Shown: positions 13,152 through 13,154 of the stretch, one piece after another
Numbering within the stretch: the stretch's first letter is position 1
How the letters are laid out: each line of letters starts with the position of its first letter
From: an uncultured Oscillospiraceae bacterium
GTDB taxonomy: Bacteria > Bacillota > Clostridia > Oscillospirales > Acutalibacteraceae
Direction: 5' to 3'
Assembly: GCA_902489595.1 (NCBI GenBank)
Contig: CABUAS010000048.1
Coordinates: 1-13,154 of the forward strand
DNA: 13,154 nucleotides
Translations under genes and position numbers: made by a program
The notes under the pieces: model-generated
What the model saw: the letters and a program-made list of their open reading frames with translations, nothing else
Database searches by the model: none
What the model was told of the DNA's origin: nothing

Positions 13152-13154
13152 AAG

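Overview
The window looks like chromosomal DNA of a strictly anaerobic, low-to-moderate GC member of the Clostridia (Firmicutes), probably a gut-type organism. The support is AT-rich intergenic DNA with Bacillota-style promoters (TTGACA/TATAAT), AGGAGG-like ribosome binding sites, a stand-alone flavodiiron protein, GPH-type sugar symporters, a YlmH-type S4 protein and short GC-rich palindromes behind genes. I cannot name the genus. There are eleven protein genes. I see no tRNA, rRNA, CRISPR array, transposase or phage gene.

Layout. (1) 37-1755, + strand: promoter, threonine ammonia-lyase with ACT domain, RidA enamine/imine deaminase, terminator; the second enzyme disposes of the reactive enamine made by the first. 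(2) 1784-3466, + strand: promoter, a stand-alone RelA/SpoT-type alarmone synthetase and, overlapping it by one base, a small HD-domain alarmone hydrolase, then a palindrome and a terminator. (3) 3480-6322, - strand: flavodiiron protein with its own promoter, then a GPH-family symporter. (4) 6387-7531, + strand: a branched-chain aminotransferase behind a promoter that resembles that of the threonine ammonia-lyase. (5) 7538-9438: ylmH (-) and an asparaginase-family gene (+) that diverge from back-to-back promoters; ylmH looks leaderless, while the asparaginase transcript should begin with a hairpin that closes at its Shine-Dalgarno sequence. (6) 9487-12984: an AraC-family regulator (+) converging on a - strand operon of a tail-anchored calcineurin-like phosphoesterase and a second GPH symporter. 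The promoter of that operon carries a 12-bp-spaced direct repeat.

How the parts fit. Two units serve branched-chain amino acid metabolism (2-oxobutanoate formation and its clean-up; transamination) and may share control. The synthetase/hydrolase pair makes and removes (p)ppGpp-like nucleotides and is the most interesting module: either a split Rel-like switch or a toxSAS-like toxin/antidote pair. The AraC gene, phosphoesterase and GPH symporter may form a small uptake locus with an unknown substrate. Convergent genes are separated by strong bidirectional hairpins (3436-3466, 7504-7531, 10321-10354). No intergenic stretch exceeds 300 bases; the longest (9338-9587) holds a palindrome, a terminator and the AraC promoter.

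Most genes are recognisable housekeeping or accessory families. I do not see a clearly new multi-gene system, but several regulatory and active-site oddities deserve checking.
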